From assembly GCA_000697055.1 (NCBI GenBank), contig JNDT01002383.1:210877-274876 (forward strand): a DNA stretch of 64,000 nt, given 5' to 3'. A model generated the notes under the pieces. That model was not told the origin of the DNA. It did not search any database and saw nothing but the letters and a program-made list of their open reading frames with translations. The position numbers were made by a program, and so were the translations under genes. This stretch comes from Saksenaea vasiformis B4078 (Eukaryota > Mucoromycota > Mucoromycetes > Mucorales > Saksenaeaceae). Positions 47,064 through 58,401 of this stretch are shown piece after piece; the stretch's first letter is position 1, and the number at the start of each line of letters is the position of its first letter.

Positions 47064-47381
47064 GGTGATCGATCCATGTACACATACAGCGTGAAAAGGA
47101 AGGAAAGAAGAAAAAAGGAAGGAAAGAAAGGAGGAGGAAAGAAAAATAACAAACTTGCAGGATGAGAAATATATACGAATTTGAGCGGTTCACAAAAAAA
47201 AATCCAAGTTGCTCTTTTTTTTTCTTTTACTACTGTGAACCACGTAGCACACTGATATATAGTCCGTTAGTGTCTCTGTCTCTCTCTCTCTTATTTCATA
47301 AAAGCAAACAACAGATTTCTATTAAAAAGACAGAAAAAAATCATGTCATATTTTTAAATGGTAAAAGGATAAAATAGAAGT

Positions 47382-47415
<34 letters not shown>

Positions 47416-48433
47416 TTGTTGGCATGGACCGTGCTCACGCTTGTTTCCTTTCTCTCCTTCTTTATCGCTACATCGATGCCTACCATGCTGGTAACACAGA
47501 ACTTTCTCTCTATCTGTTTAAAGTCCGCTTCTCTTTATCTGTTGACTCTTCTTCTTTGGTGAGTCTTTTTTTTTCCTTTTCTTTGTCACATGCAAGTTGC
47601 CAAGGAGAAGAGAAAAGAATTGAACGCCACGTTATTGCAGCATCATGGCACAATGGCCCAATAGAAGATCGATTGCCGATCCATTGCGTCAAATAAGAAG
47701 GACCGGGGTTTAGTTATGACGCAAGGAGGCTAAAAGGGATGAAAAGGGAATTTCTGTCCATCCATTGGCGACATGGACAGGGACAACTTTTTTTTTCTTC
47801 TCTGCTCCGCAGGCCCACCCTTGCATGCATCAATAATAATAAAGTACGTGCATTTCTTTTTTTTAACCATAAAAAATTTAAGTTTCGACAAGTGCACGCA
47901 TAGGAGAGCGAAGCAAGGAAAGGGCTTGGTTTCACATGATGCAACATGGTGTGATTGCACGATGGTGCCCTTTTGGTGTACAACTTATTGACATTGCTCC
48001 TAAAATGAATGAACCATGAACCTGTCAAAACTGGGAAGCAAAAAGAAAGTGAAAAACCGTGTAAATTCATGTGGAGGTAGAAAGGGTTAACTCGGTATGA
48101 ATCGGATTTTTATTTATTTTTTTCACGCTGACACGCGCTTTGTGTGCGAATAGTTAATGAATTCACAATATATATTGCTTTTTTCGGGGTGCTTGTTTTT
48201 CCTATCTTTACAAAAAGGGTTTTGTGTTTGACAAAAGGGTAAAGATCTACTATGTTTCATGGGCTATGTACAACGTCACAAGAGACAAAAAAAAATAGAA
48301 GGGGAGGGGGGAAAGGGGAAGGAAATTACAGTATGTTCAAGTCGTCAATGTTTGAAAGGACAGGGTTGTATGTGATAAAAAAAATTGGGGAAAAGAAAAA
48401 TGCAGCTTCACATCAATGATGCGTAAGGGTTGG
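47064..48433. other. Intergenic interval with simple repeats
   Basis: Promoter of the 415-aa gene at the left; a (GT)n run at 47383-47413; A/T-rich spacer and the 3' region of the next gene at the right. Small frames here look random. Confidence 0.5.
47383..47413. repeat. (GT)n microsatellite
   Basis: About fifteen GT units. Confidence 0.95.
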
Positions 48434-50381
48434 TCAAGATCGGGCATTGTTTGCTACTCTTGCAGGAGATGCTGCAGAAACATGGATTGATCGACGCCCC
48501 GCTCCAACGGAAGGTTTTGTTGTTGTTGTTGCTGTTGTTGTTGCTACTTTGGTTTCCCCGCGACGCGATGCTTTGAGGGACTCAAGTTCAGCCAGGGTCT
48601 GATCCAAGGTTTTCTGCATTTCTGCCCGGGATTTTCGGTCGTCTTGGGCTGCTTTCTTCATGGACGTTTCAAGGGTTTTCATTTGTCGGGTCAGCGATGT
48701 CACATTATCCTCCAGAGCACGACGGGTCTTTTCTCCTTGTGCAACCATCTGCTCAAGTCGTGAGAGACGTTCCAGTAATTGGTCATGCGATGAAGCGTAT
48801 TGTTTATTCTGGTTTTGCAACTGTACCAGTTGCTCCATGGATCGTGCCTTTTGATCTTCTGCAGCAACCCGTTGACGCCGTTCTTCTTCCAAGACAGCTT
48901 CAATGGTTTGTAATCGCTCAGCATGGCGCTGCTGTTGCAACTGAAAGTCCTCGTGGATTCGTTGGACCAGCTGAGCCATGCCCGTGACAGGGACGTGATG
49001 AGTGTTTGTTGTTGGATTATGTGCTTGATATAGACGAAATAGGTTTTGAATAGGTTGTTCAATGTTACTTGAAGATGGAGAATGCTGATACTGACGATAA
49101 ATAGCATGATGACCGTTTCTTGGCAACGGTTTCCGTGCGAACCGTAGGTTAACGTGATGTACTCCTTTTGAATGTTCTGGTGGAGGATCGATCTGCCGCG
49201 AAGAAGAAAGCGCATAGCCAGACGCCATATTCCACCGTCTACCTAAAGAAAGAGAAAAAATGAAGGTATTAAACGATGACTGTTCTATTCGTTTGTGATG
49301 CACATCTCTCGTCTTACCTGCTTCACTTCGAAACTGGATAGTTGCAGTGGTTTCTTCTAGGGATCGAAGTTGAGTTGATGAGAGGGCTTGGACAACGGGA
49401 CTGGGTTGTCGAGGTGCGTAAAGATGAGAAGTTCTTGACGAAACTCGTTGCTGTGGGACAATATGTTCTTCGGATACAGACTGTTCAACACCTGTTATCC
49501 ACTCGGTGATGCTTCGACTGTGTCGTGCTCGTTCTTGTTTCTGTCGACCTTGTTCACGGAGGTACTCGCTCACAGCGGCCGGATCTGGACCTTTTTGTGG
49601 TTGGGTGGCGGAAGACATGGAGGAAGGACAGATTTCGGGAAAAGTGGAGGGTGGCCTCTGTTCCACCAGGCTTTTTAGGAAACGTGATCGCAGTGGGAAT
49701 TCGTAGCATTTTTGCTCATCTGTGAGGTTTTGTGGAACGTCGATCTCGCGGCGACCGTCAGGGTATCGTTTAATATAGGCCTAACACAAGAAATAAGAAA
49801 AGTGCTGTAAGTGCTACGGTTCTAGAGAAATAGAAAGAGCCTAATAATAAGGGAAAGGGGTGACAAAAAAAAAGTCAAGCAAGTAGGAGAATTACACAAG
49901 GCATCGTTCGAGTGACACGAAATAATGCGTACCAGGGTTCGGAAGGAAGTAAGCGCAAAGCGTCATCCAAAGCCAAGGAAGAAGATTCAAAAAAGTTTTT
50001 TTTTTCTTTTCAGCTCACCTTTCGTTGATTATAGAGAACAACAAAATCTGCTGGTGGTCGTCGTTTGGGTGTTGCCATGGACTTTACTACGTTTGATGCA
50101 AGCTTCCGATTTTCTACTGTTTGCTTCTCCTCCTTTGTCGACTCCCTGATGTCGGTTGATGCGGGGCCCGTGCGTCTTTGGCGAACCTGCTCCCTGGATT
50201 TTTGTTGTTGGTGTTGTTTGGACTGCGGCTGTGTTTTCGTGATTCCACTGCTGTTACTATGGCTACTACCACTTGGTTGTCTTGGACGACGAGTCTTATG
50301 CATCGATTGTTGTTGTTCATCAGGTTTGCTCTTATTACGTAACAAGGAAGGCCGAGCTTTTGCGTTATCGTCTTTGACCAT
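48434..50381 (-). CDS. Hypothetical coiled-coil protein, 544 aa
   Basis: Three exons: 50381-50019, 49780-49318, 49242-48434. Exon 1 is basic and Gln/Ser-rich (MVKDDNAKARPSLLRNKSKP; RRPPADFVVLYNQRK). The splice gives NQRKAYIKRYPDGRREIDVP, then NLTDEQKCYEFPLRSRFLKS. A low-complexity middle precedes a long coiled coil (residues about 370-500: RHAERLQTIEAVLEEERRQR; HDQLLERLSRLEQMVAQGEK) and a Thr/Ala tail. I do not recognise the family; the build resembles cytoskeletal or septum-associated scaffolds, which is only an impression. Intron 1 (238 bp) is long for this genome and itself holds an open run of about 30 codons on the same strand. Confidence 0.72.
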
Positions 50382-50940
50382 TCAAGAATTATATACGAAT
50401 ATACATAGGATGGATATATACATCGGCGTAAAAAGAATATGGTTATGTACACGTTCCGACTGCGTTCTGCTGTACACGCTCCAACAATTTTTGGTTTTTT
50501 CGGTTTTTTAGTTATAATATAGGTTTCCGGTAAACAAAGGAAAAGGAAGTAAAAGAAAAAAAAGAGTGTGTGAAGGAAAAAGGAGAAAAAAGAATATTTT
50601 ATCACGATGAATCGGAGGACGGGCGGAGAAAATAAGAAGGGAGAAAAAGGGAAAGAGAGATAAAAAGGAAGGAAACAAAAGATATATTTATATATATAAG
50701 AGGACGTATAACAACTGTACGGCACAACTCTGTTCTTTTTTTTTTTTTTGCATTAGATGATGTTGGCAACTCATCCGGACAGGGTACACTCGTAAAAATG
50801 GATTGGGGGACTTATCCAGTATAAGTAGGGAAAAAGAGAGAGAGAGAAAAAAAAATAGTTGTCGTCATTCTAGTCATTACGCAATCCGCCGTATCAAATG
50901 TTCGTGCAAAATTATCTTTTTTCTTTTTCTGCATTCACTG
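50382..50940. other. Spacer between two minus-strand genes
   Basis: Promoter and 5' UTR of the 544-aa gene (purine-rich plus strand) and the 3' UTR of the LSB5-like gene. No gene seen. Confidence 0.6.
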
Positions 50941-51229
50941 CTATTCATGAAGTTTCTGAGGCGTCAAAGGTGGGGGTAGGTTAACCGCACTGCAAAACAG
51001 AAGGGTTAAGTTCGTCATACCTACCAACACCCCAACTTATTTTGGGAATTTGTTATAACTTACCCTGCATCCGAAGAAGACGGTCCGTCATTCGCTTGAT
51101 TTATATCTGCGAAAGGATCAAAAGGATTTATCTGTGCATTCGAATGTGGCGCCAGGTTACTGTGACTCAAATTTATCAGCTGCTTAGGTATACTCATGTG
51201 CTGAGTTTCTTACTTCTCCTTCTCCTTGC

Positions 51230-51260
<31 letters not shown>

Positions 51261-52753
51261 GCCGTTGTTGTTGTTGTTATGACCCTGTGATGAACCCGAA
51301 CCTTCACTTTCTCCGACTTGATGTGCCTACAAGATACGAGAAAGACGTTTGTTTGTTATTTACGACATCAGGACCACAGCCGATCCGCATTTCAAAAAAA
51401 AATCCAAGGTCATGGGCCCTTGTACGCACCTTTTCTGTACCCCTGTGATTCAGAGCGCGTGAATTTGTTGTTGCTTGCTCCAAGGCACTTCTCTCCAGCA
51501 TTTCATCATAAGCTTTGAAGCTGGCCACAAGCTCGGTGTTGGCCTCTAGCAACGCAGCTGAGAAAAAAAAAATTAGAGTTTGAATATTTGTGCCACGTCG
51601 GTGCTATCCAGTTTATAACATTGCGGGGCTCAAAGTGCTACTTACATATGATGTTTTCATCATTGCAAGTCTGCAGGTGCTCCGAGATTACTCTCTGGAG
51701 AGACTGACACTTGGTATAAAATTCCTAACGTGAAAAAAAATAACATGTCGATCAGTACTACTTACCACCAACCACACCCCCATCCCGTTTTACCTGGATT
51801 AACTCATTGCGTGTGATATCCTCCTGTGTTGGATCTGTGAACGACAACGTCTGCGATAATACCTGGGCGTTGTTCTTTGCCAACTCCACATCGGCAAGTG
51901 GATCCCTTGGAGCCTAAGAGAGGAACATTATAAGAAAGTTTCAATCTTGTTTCTTGGCAACTTACTTGTTGCGGCTCCCGACCACCGTACTTTTCTTGGC
52001 GTGGAGGCTGTGGTACTTTGAAAAAATTCAGTCTTCCTCCTCCTCCTACTACTCCTCCAGTTGCTCCCAGGGCTGGTGGCGGCACGCCATTCATGACATG
52101 ATCATGGACTCGTCGTACAGCTGCATAAGAAGGATCAAACCCAAATTGGCTTGTCCAGTTCTGAAGACACTGAACCATCTTCCCGTGAACTCTGTTATCA
52201 CCGGACTACACAGATCGAAATGTTAAAAAAAAGGAATGCTTTACCCTTTCACATGATCGCCTTTCTTACTTTGGACGACGCCAACGTATCTAGATCTTCA
52301 CCAAACGACTTCGCAGCTAATTGCTCTAATAACCATTACGAGCATCAGCATCGTTATCTTTGCTCTATGCGTTTATGCATTTGTCCCTACGTTGAAACTT
52401 GTCTCGACAGTTCTCAGAGAGAGCATTCAGAAGCTAAACAAACGAACGAATGCATGAGGTTCCACATGAACAATTAGCCATCTCCTTCTACCTCCAATGC
52501 CAAGAATTGAGTTTGTGGGTTGTTTGAAAGCATTTTCTTTTGCAAAAGTTTCCTCGCCTCCTTAGCTCCTGTCTCGGTATTGTTTACGACATCGCAAATC
52601 TGGAAGACAAGAGACCAGTCCATCTCTTGCGAGGACGGATCAGTTGCTTTTTCTATTCATTACAATTTAGCTGACGCAATGTTTCCTTATCCTTCACCTA
52701 CCGACATTCGTCGTAATAGTTGTTGGCGTTATCTTTTTCGAGAACAGTGGCAT
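50941..52753 (-). CDS. VHS-GAT domain protein, LSB5-like
   Basis: Ubiquitin/clathrin adaptor-like protein for endocytic and endosomal sorting. Eleven exons: 52753-52702, 52652-52492, 52433-52391, 52325-52270, 52205-51966, 51913-51794, 51724-51646, 51557-51430, 51326-51214, 51159-51064, 50989-50941; 378 aa. VHS domain (about 15-140): VEKATDPSSQEMDWSLVFQI, ARKLLQKKM, QTQFLALELLNALSENCRDK and VQCLQNW. GAT domain (about 200-300): DPLADVELAKNNAQVLSQTL, FYTKCQSLQRVISEHLQTC and NTELVASFKAYDEMLER. An Asn-rich run follows, then INPFDPFAD and the end AVNLPPPLTPQKLHE. Without the ninth intron (54 bp) the frame hits TAA at 51212; splicing removes it. It lacks the FYVE of Vps27 and the ear of GGA. Confidence 0.87.
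51229..51277. repeat. (TTG)n trinucleotide repeat, codes poly-Asn
   Basis: Read as (AAC)n on the minus strand inside exon 9 of the LSB5-like gene, giving two runs of Asn separated by one Gly. Confidence 0.9.
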
Positions 52754-54327
52754 GGAGAAAGGGAAAGAGCAAAATTTAGAATACCGCTTTCACACCCCGC
52801 AATAGGCTTGGATTGGTGCACGCCTCGCTGCGCGCGAAGATCCCATGACGTCAGTAAAGCCTTCAAAAGCGCCAAGAACCGCACTGTCGGATGCGAATCC
52901 CACACCTAACAAAGCACTTTGGAAGGTCTCCTTAACTCCCATTCCCTAGCAGGGGAAAAATGCGCGGCAAGGTTCCAGTTCTGGAATTATAACGGATATT
53001 GAAGCCAACGGTGATTGTGTGATAGAGATGTGTATCACCATAATCCAAATTGGTGATATCGCGCACTAACGAGATCTCTGTGGAAGGAAATCAAGCCTGA
53101 CTCAAAATACTAATACCAGTGCCGACCGGGCAAGTACTACACCAAAATATTGTCCAATCTTGTGCAGTGTATTTCACTTGACGGGCCTATTGCCCCGGAA
53201 TAGAACACGATTCTTTTTCACCGCAGTATCGTACGCCTGTTCGATGAAGAGACACGGTTTTACGATGTATAATCACTCGTTGACAAATGCACGTTTTATG
53301 GATTTGGCTGCCGAGCTGAATTGAGAGGTTGATTTGTCAGAGCTGCAGAAAACTTGTACCATCGAACGCCATACTAACTCGGACTAAAGGATTGATCGGC
53401 TGTTTCATTGAAGTAGATAGTTACTCGCCCACATCTTATTCAACGCAGGGAGGAAGAAGTAAAAGGCGGTTAGGCGAACGAAATGAAGCTGAATCTGGAT
53501 TAATCGGTGCGCTAAGGTTTCGCCTTACTTTCCAGAATTGGATACCTTCTTCCCACAATGCGCCAATATAATGTTGAACAAGTAGAGTGGATGATCCAGA
53601 GAAATCGAAGGAAAATAATGCATAGACTGTAGCCTCAGGTTGTCATCAATCGACAACCGTTCTTCGTATGTTTTGCGTCGAAATTAGATTATGCGTCATT
53701 ATAGAACGCGCTTAAAAGGTTTTTGCGAGGTCATTTCTTGCTTTTGTCGAGCTTTTCCTATGAGGTCTCATTAAACTTGAAGTACAAGTTGTTGTATGCA
53801 GGCTATTAGGTGGCGTCTTTCAAATCGCGCGTAGCCGCTCTGGACGCGTAGATTCTGCATCGTGCCGCATTATCGACATAACTAAGACTACATCTTTTTT
53901 TTTTGGGACCCCGGTATGCACCAGTGGGGTCCGCGTAGCATAGTCAACGGCCAATGACGACATATGATCATCATGCTGCAAGAGCGTCCTGGTAGCCTCT
54001 AGCAACGTTAATCATTGGAATGCTTTTCAATCATGGGTACATGGAAGAAGCAAATAATATCAGTAAGGATAAGATTTATTTTCAAGTTATCTATATCATG
54101 CATATTTATTATGTTTTCTTCTCTTTTTTTTTCATATCATTAGCAGGCTAACCATCGCACATGGGATTATATAACAGGTCAATCTGGAAGCGTTTCCCGA
54201 CTACCGGATGTTGATATATCTTATAGGATTGTTATACAGGTATTGTATCTTAGAACATTAAATGTACAGGGAAAAAAGGGTGCCAGCACTTTATCTTTTC
54301 TCTCTTTTTCTCTCTTCCTCGTCTCGT
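52754..54327. other. 1.6-kb interval without recognised gene
   Basis: LSB5-like promoter at the left; the rest has only short frames (for example 53329-53571, with a non-ATG start). The 3' end of the PH gene is at the right. Confidence 0.5.
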
Positions 54328-55392
54328 TTACTCTCTGGTCAACGTGCCGGGTCCATTCTTCCCTATGCGCTGGAGTAAACCAGGTAATGGCGGAAGCGGG
54401 GTGGTTGGAGGTGGCAAGCATGGCGGTAGCTTCTCAGCTAATGTAGGAGGAGGAGAGCCGGGAACGGTCTCTTCTTCAAAATCGAAAACGTCGTACGCAA
54501 GGTGGTCTGAATCTCGGTCGGAGTTAATACTTCCGCGGTGGAAGACGTGTGGATGCGATACGTGTTCACGGTTCGACTCCGGTCTATTGGAGGATAAAGA
54601 TACCAAGGGGGTGGGAGCAGACACTGGGACGCTGCGGGACATTGATTTTCTATCGGTTGCCGTTGTAATGGCTCGGCGTAGCTGTGGCACTCCGGTTTTG
54701 TTTTTAGCTTTGTTCAGGTCGGAGGTCAACGCAGAACCGGCTGAAGAAGACAGCGTGGCTTGCTCAGAACTGCAACCGCTTTCTAAGGATTCTGATGATT
54801 GACAGGCACGAAGGGTAGGTGAGCGTAGTGGCGGGGGGGGGGAATGTCCAAGATGGTCTGGGTAAGGGGGGGGCGGGTCTTTTGAATCGTGTAAATCCAA
54901 TCGTTCGAGCCATTTGTCGAGAACACTATGGTAGGTGGCGTGAGATGCATCGTCGACAAATTCGCATTGATGACGGTCGGTTTGTTTTGGGATACTGGCT
55001 TCGACTAACGCCATCCAAAGTCGGCAGTCATAATCGTTATCAGCGTACATCATATGCGTTCGATGATGTTTGCAACCAGATACGATTTGAAATGCATGTG
55101 GCGACTGTTTCGTACTGTGTAATTTCACACTTTCATAATGTCTCAGCTCAATGATTCCTGCTGGGCGAATATCATTCTAGTTGCAAATCGCTTAGTAAGA
55201 AGCCAGATAAAAAAAATCGCATGTTGCTCAACAAAAGAAAGAAAAAAAAGTGATGGATATACGTACTGGATGTTTGTAGTATCGTAGTTCGTTCCCACTC
55301 AGAACAAAGTATCTCTTTTGCCAGGTATTTCGTATATTAAATCGGCTCCATTTGTACAGCCATCCTTTAGGTATATTCTCGTGGGTAGACAT
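54328..55392 (-). CDS. PH-domain protein with proline-rich C-terminus
   Basis: 324 aa, two exons: 55392-55267 and 55176-54328. The PH domain fills residues about 5-110: IPKGWLYKWSRFNIRNTWQK, RYFVLSGNELRYYKHP, across the splice NDIRPAGIIELRHYESVKLH, HAFQIVS and the invariant Trp in CRLWMALVEAS. The 210-residue tail is Ser/Pro-rich, with PPPPYPDHLGHSPPPP and PPPTTPLPPLPG, which are candidate SH3 ligands (Bem1, in the same window, has two SH3 domains; no direct link is shown). Known PH proteins of this build recruit signalling partners to phosphoinositide membranes. The acceptor at 55177 is chosen because the nearer AGs break frame. Confidence 0.87.
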
Positions 55393-56198
55393 GACCGGGA
55401 AGAAAGACGTTGTGGGTTCCTTCGAAAGGAGGATTTGAGAATATGAGACTGCTGAAATTTTTCGGAGTGATTGGATGAGTTTCAAGGGCAGACTTGATCT
55501 AACCGTGTGTGTCACTCCCCATGACAAAACCTTCGCGGGCATGCATGGATCAGCTTAGGGCTTTGTGTGGCTACTTGATGGAAGTTTTCAAACTCCTTGT
55601 TGGGCCATGATACCCACGTGTACGCACCGCAAGACAAATTGCAGCCTCCGACTGATCGGCAATTGTCGATGAGTCAATAGGTAGTACAGATCGAAGACCG
55701 TGCAACGCACGTGCCCTATCATTCATCTCTTTAGCGAATTGAAATGACGTATTTTCGTCAGGAAAAACTAAACCCTGACTTACCATCCTAGGACGTGGTA
55801 GGCGTGGTCTCAGTATGATGACAATTCATTTTCTAATTGAATATGGTAACATGATATTTGAAACTGAAGGAAAATGAACTAAAAACGTTCGCCTTCAAAC
55901 AGTTGCAATCACGCAACTAGATGTTTTTTTTAGTACAACCAAAATACGATACACAGCCAATATTCTCAATCTCAGGTGGTGTACGTTCCGCTTTCTGTAT
56001 GTTCCATTGAATTTTCTTTTCTCACTTTAGTACCACAATCGATTCACTTGGGTTATGCTCTTCCAGGAAAAGTGTCTTTGCTACCCCGTGAATAACCATG
56101 TTGCACTCTTCCCAGTTTGAATTTTGTGTTTTGCAGGAACCTTGACATATTGAAGTGGGGGTTCCCTCAGATCCTTCTTCTGTTGTACATTCACATGG

Positions 56199-56684
56199 CG
56201 AAATGGGCAACTGTCGTTTCAATCTAAATGACTACTGTGGTTCTGATCTCGTGCAATATGACATTGATGAAGAAGACTGGTATGCTATTGAAACCAAAAA
56301 TCCGTATATATAGTGTAAGAAAGTTTGCCTATGCTAACCAAAGGTACGTAAAAGGGGATGTACGCTATTTGAATCAGGGCAAAATTAGGTTTTTCAGAGT
56401 GACGCTTGAGAAGCTTCTGAGTGACTCAGCTGCTTCCGACGTAATTGAGTAACCATATTCATATAACAAAATCACGTACAAATAAGCTCGATAGTATCTC
56501 CGAGAACCATAGCAAGATGAATAGACGCCTGCGTAGCGTCAGTGAAGATACAAAAAAGTCATCGAAAAAAAACACGGATAAAAATCATGCTCTTATGCTT
56601 AAACATCTGATGAAGCGACTTTTTGTACTGTTCTCGAGACCCGATGTTTCTAAACGCATTGTTTATGACATCGTGAGAATGTAG
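56199..56684 (+). pseudogene. Coding-like remnant, unknown family
   Basis: From an ATG at 56199 a 37-codon frame reads MGNCRFNLNDYCGSDLVQYD and DEEDWYAIETKNPYI before a TAG. A second frame carries KGDVRYLNQGKIRFFRVTLE. A third (56445-56684) reads SKMNRRLRSVSEDTKKSSKK and ends RLFVLFSRPDVSKRIVYDIV. No intron set joins them cleanly, so this is a degraded gene or chance. The family is unknown. Confidence 0.27.
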
Positions 56685-56806
56685 TGCAACTTGTCACTTT
56701 AATAGGGATGAGTTCATCCTGCGAGCAGAGACAGCATCAACAGAATCCAAAGTTGACATTTATTTTTATCCACTTTACCATACCACAGCCATTTTGCATC
56801 TATTGA

Positions 56807-56829
56807 AAAAAAAAAAAAAAAAAAAAAAA
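56807..56829. repeat. Poly(A) run
   Basis: 23 A residues on the plus strand, in DNA with no gene. Confidence 0.95.
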
Positions 56830-57014
56830 CTTTTCCCGAGCAGTACGATTCCCTTGACTTCTGGATGGTCACAATACAAAAAAGGAAATAACCGACAACC
56901 ACCCATCTCAGACGTTATCTCGCTCTAAATAAATTCGACGTCCTATGAATATTCAAGATTTTCTTGTGGAAGGAAACGAAGTATGCGGCCATTAACATAT
57001 GATCTCGCGCGTAA

Positions 57015-57058
57015 GATTTATTGGAGCAGCGCAAGAAATCATCTGTGGTCAGTAAATG
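57015..57058 (+). repeat. Dispersed degenerate repeat, partial copy
   Basis: AAGATTTATTGGAGCAGCGCAAGAAATC resembles 31312-31343; the end reads CAGTAAAT in place of AATAAACAGTA. Confidence 0.35.
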
Positions 57059-57670
57059 GATAGGTATTCCTGTCAAATATATATCACGTACTGCTAATCA
57101 GTACTAACAATGAAGACAAGGACAGAGCGTTTTCTTTCAAGGAATTCTATGAAATTATTGGTTTTTCTCTAAGGCGCGTGTTCGCGGATTTGCGATGGCC
57201 CTATCCATTATTTCCTCCATGGTTTCTGTTCAAATAAAGCAAGCATATTGATATATATTTTAAAGCTAACACGTGTTCTTATGGTAGTTGAACCATTGCA
57301 ATGATGCAAAACCGTTTCGTCAGTAGTCTTTGGACGTCCCAAGGCGTAAGAAGGAAGTACGAGATGATCGAATGAAATGAAGCGGCGCTTGAATACGACC
57401 TTCCGGTGTCGCCGGACTAATTGTCGAATAAATTCGCAGATGGTATGCATCCAGGACAACTTCCCTCTTTTTGCTTGACGCACAGGTAAAGCATCCATCC
57501 ATCCGTCCCGTATGATCTACTGTCACTTGCAAAGTCTCCTTGACCACTTGCATGAGACTAAGAGCAACATGCTTTTATGAATCGTACTCTCCGGAACGAC
57601 ACTCATAAAAGCGAACTCTTGGATACTGACGATCGTGTTTGTTAGATCTTAGCGCAGCTTTTTTATCAAC

Positions 57671-58339
57671 ATGGTCAGAGTCTCTGTTTTGAACGATTGC
57701 TTGAACAACATCAACAACGCTGAGAAGCGCGGTAAGAGACAGGTCCTTGTCCGCCCCTCCTCCAAGGTCATCGTCAAGTTCTTGTCCGTCATGCAGAAGC
57801 ACGGTAAGTCATCGCTTCCACCTTCCTTTCCTTTCTTTTTCTTTTTTTTTTGTTTGCTCGAAAGAGCTTTTCCCCGTAGCATATCATGTTTGAAGTTGCT
57901 TCTTCCACAACTTTTGGCTCTTTAAGTCTGCGGTAGATCGACATTCGAGATCTTACACTTTACATAACGGACAATGTTATGTTTTGTTTAAATCATCGGA
58001 ACATGCTTCTTTTTTTTCCAAAAAAAAAGGAACTATATGGGACAGGAATAGTTGCTTATGTATCCTTGGTATTTGTTAGGCTACATCGGTGAGTTCGAGG
58101 AGATCGATGACCACCGTTCCGGCAAGATCGTCATCCAGCTTAACGGCCGTCTTAACAAGTGTGGTGTTATCTCCCCCCGCTTCAACATCAAGCTCGCTGA
58201 TCTCGAGAAGTGGACCTCCAACTTGTTGCCTTCCCGTCAGTTCGGTTTCTTGGTCTTGACCACCTCCGCTGGTATCATGGACCACGAAGAAGCTCGTCGC
58301 AAGCACGCTGGTGGCAAGATCCTTGGTTTCTTCTACTAA
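57671..58339 (+). CDS. RPS22: Cytosolic small-subunit ribosomal protein uS8 (RPS22/S15a)
   Basis: 40S subunit protein near the decoding-side 18S rRNA helices. Two exons: 57671-57803 and 58080-58339; 130 aa, exactly the eukaryotic uS8 length. It starts [20 protein letters not shown] and continues [20 protein letters not shown] across the splice, [20 protein letters not shown], and ends [17 protein letters not shown]. The 276-bp intron is long for this window, as is common in ribosomal-protein genes. The C-rich codon choice matches ATP1. An AATAAAA signal lies just after the stop, and the convergent dysferlin-domain gene ends 62 bp away. Confidence 0.98.
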
Positions 58340-58401
58340 GCATTGATTGACCCATAATAAAACATTGTGTTGCGCCAATAATTCTGATTAGTGGATTTTG
58401 T

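Larger units (their letters stand above)
55393..57670. other. 2.3-kb interval with repeat and coding-like traces
   Basis: Between the divergent PH and RPS22 genes. Traces: minus frame 55571-55786, overlapping frames at 56020-56450, plus frame 56445-56684, a 23-A run, a repeat copy at 57015-57058, and a 96-codon minus frame at 57208-57498. None forms a supported gene. The RPS22 promoter and possibly a 5' UTR exon are at the right end. Confidence 0.45.

Noticed and set aside
47424..47696. 91-codon plus frame after the GT repeat
   Set aside because: Low-complexity Ser/Leu/Phe composition from CT-rich DNA; no homologous feature or splice context.
51212..51214. Premature stop in the LSB5-like gene
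   Set aside because: A 54-bp intron with good GTAAGA donor and CAG acceptor removes it and restores the family-like C-terminus in frame.
56807..56829. Poly(A) run as the tail of a retrocopy
   Set aside because: No upstream intact or recognisable coding sequence and no target-site duplication seen.
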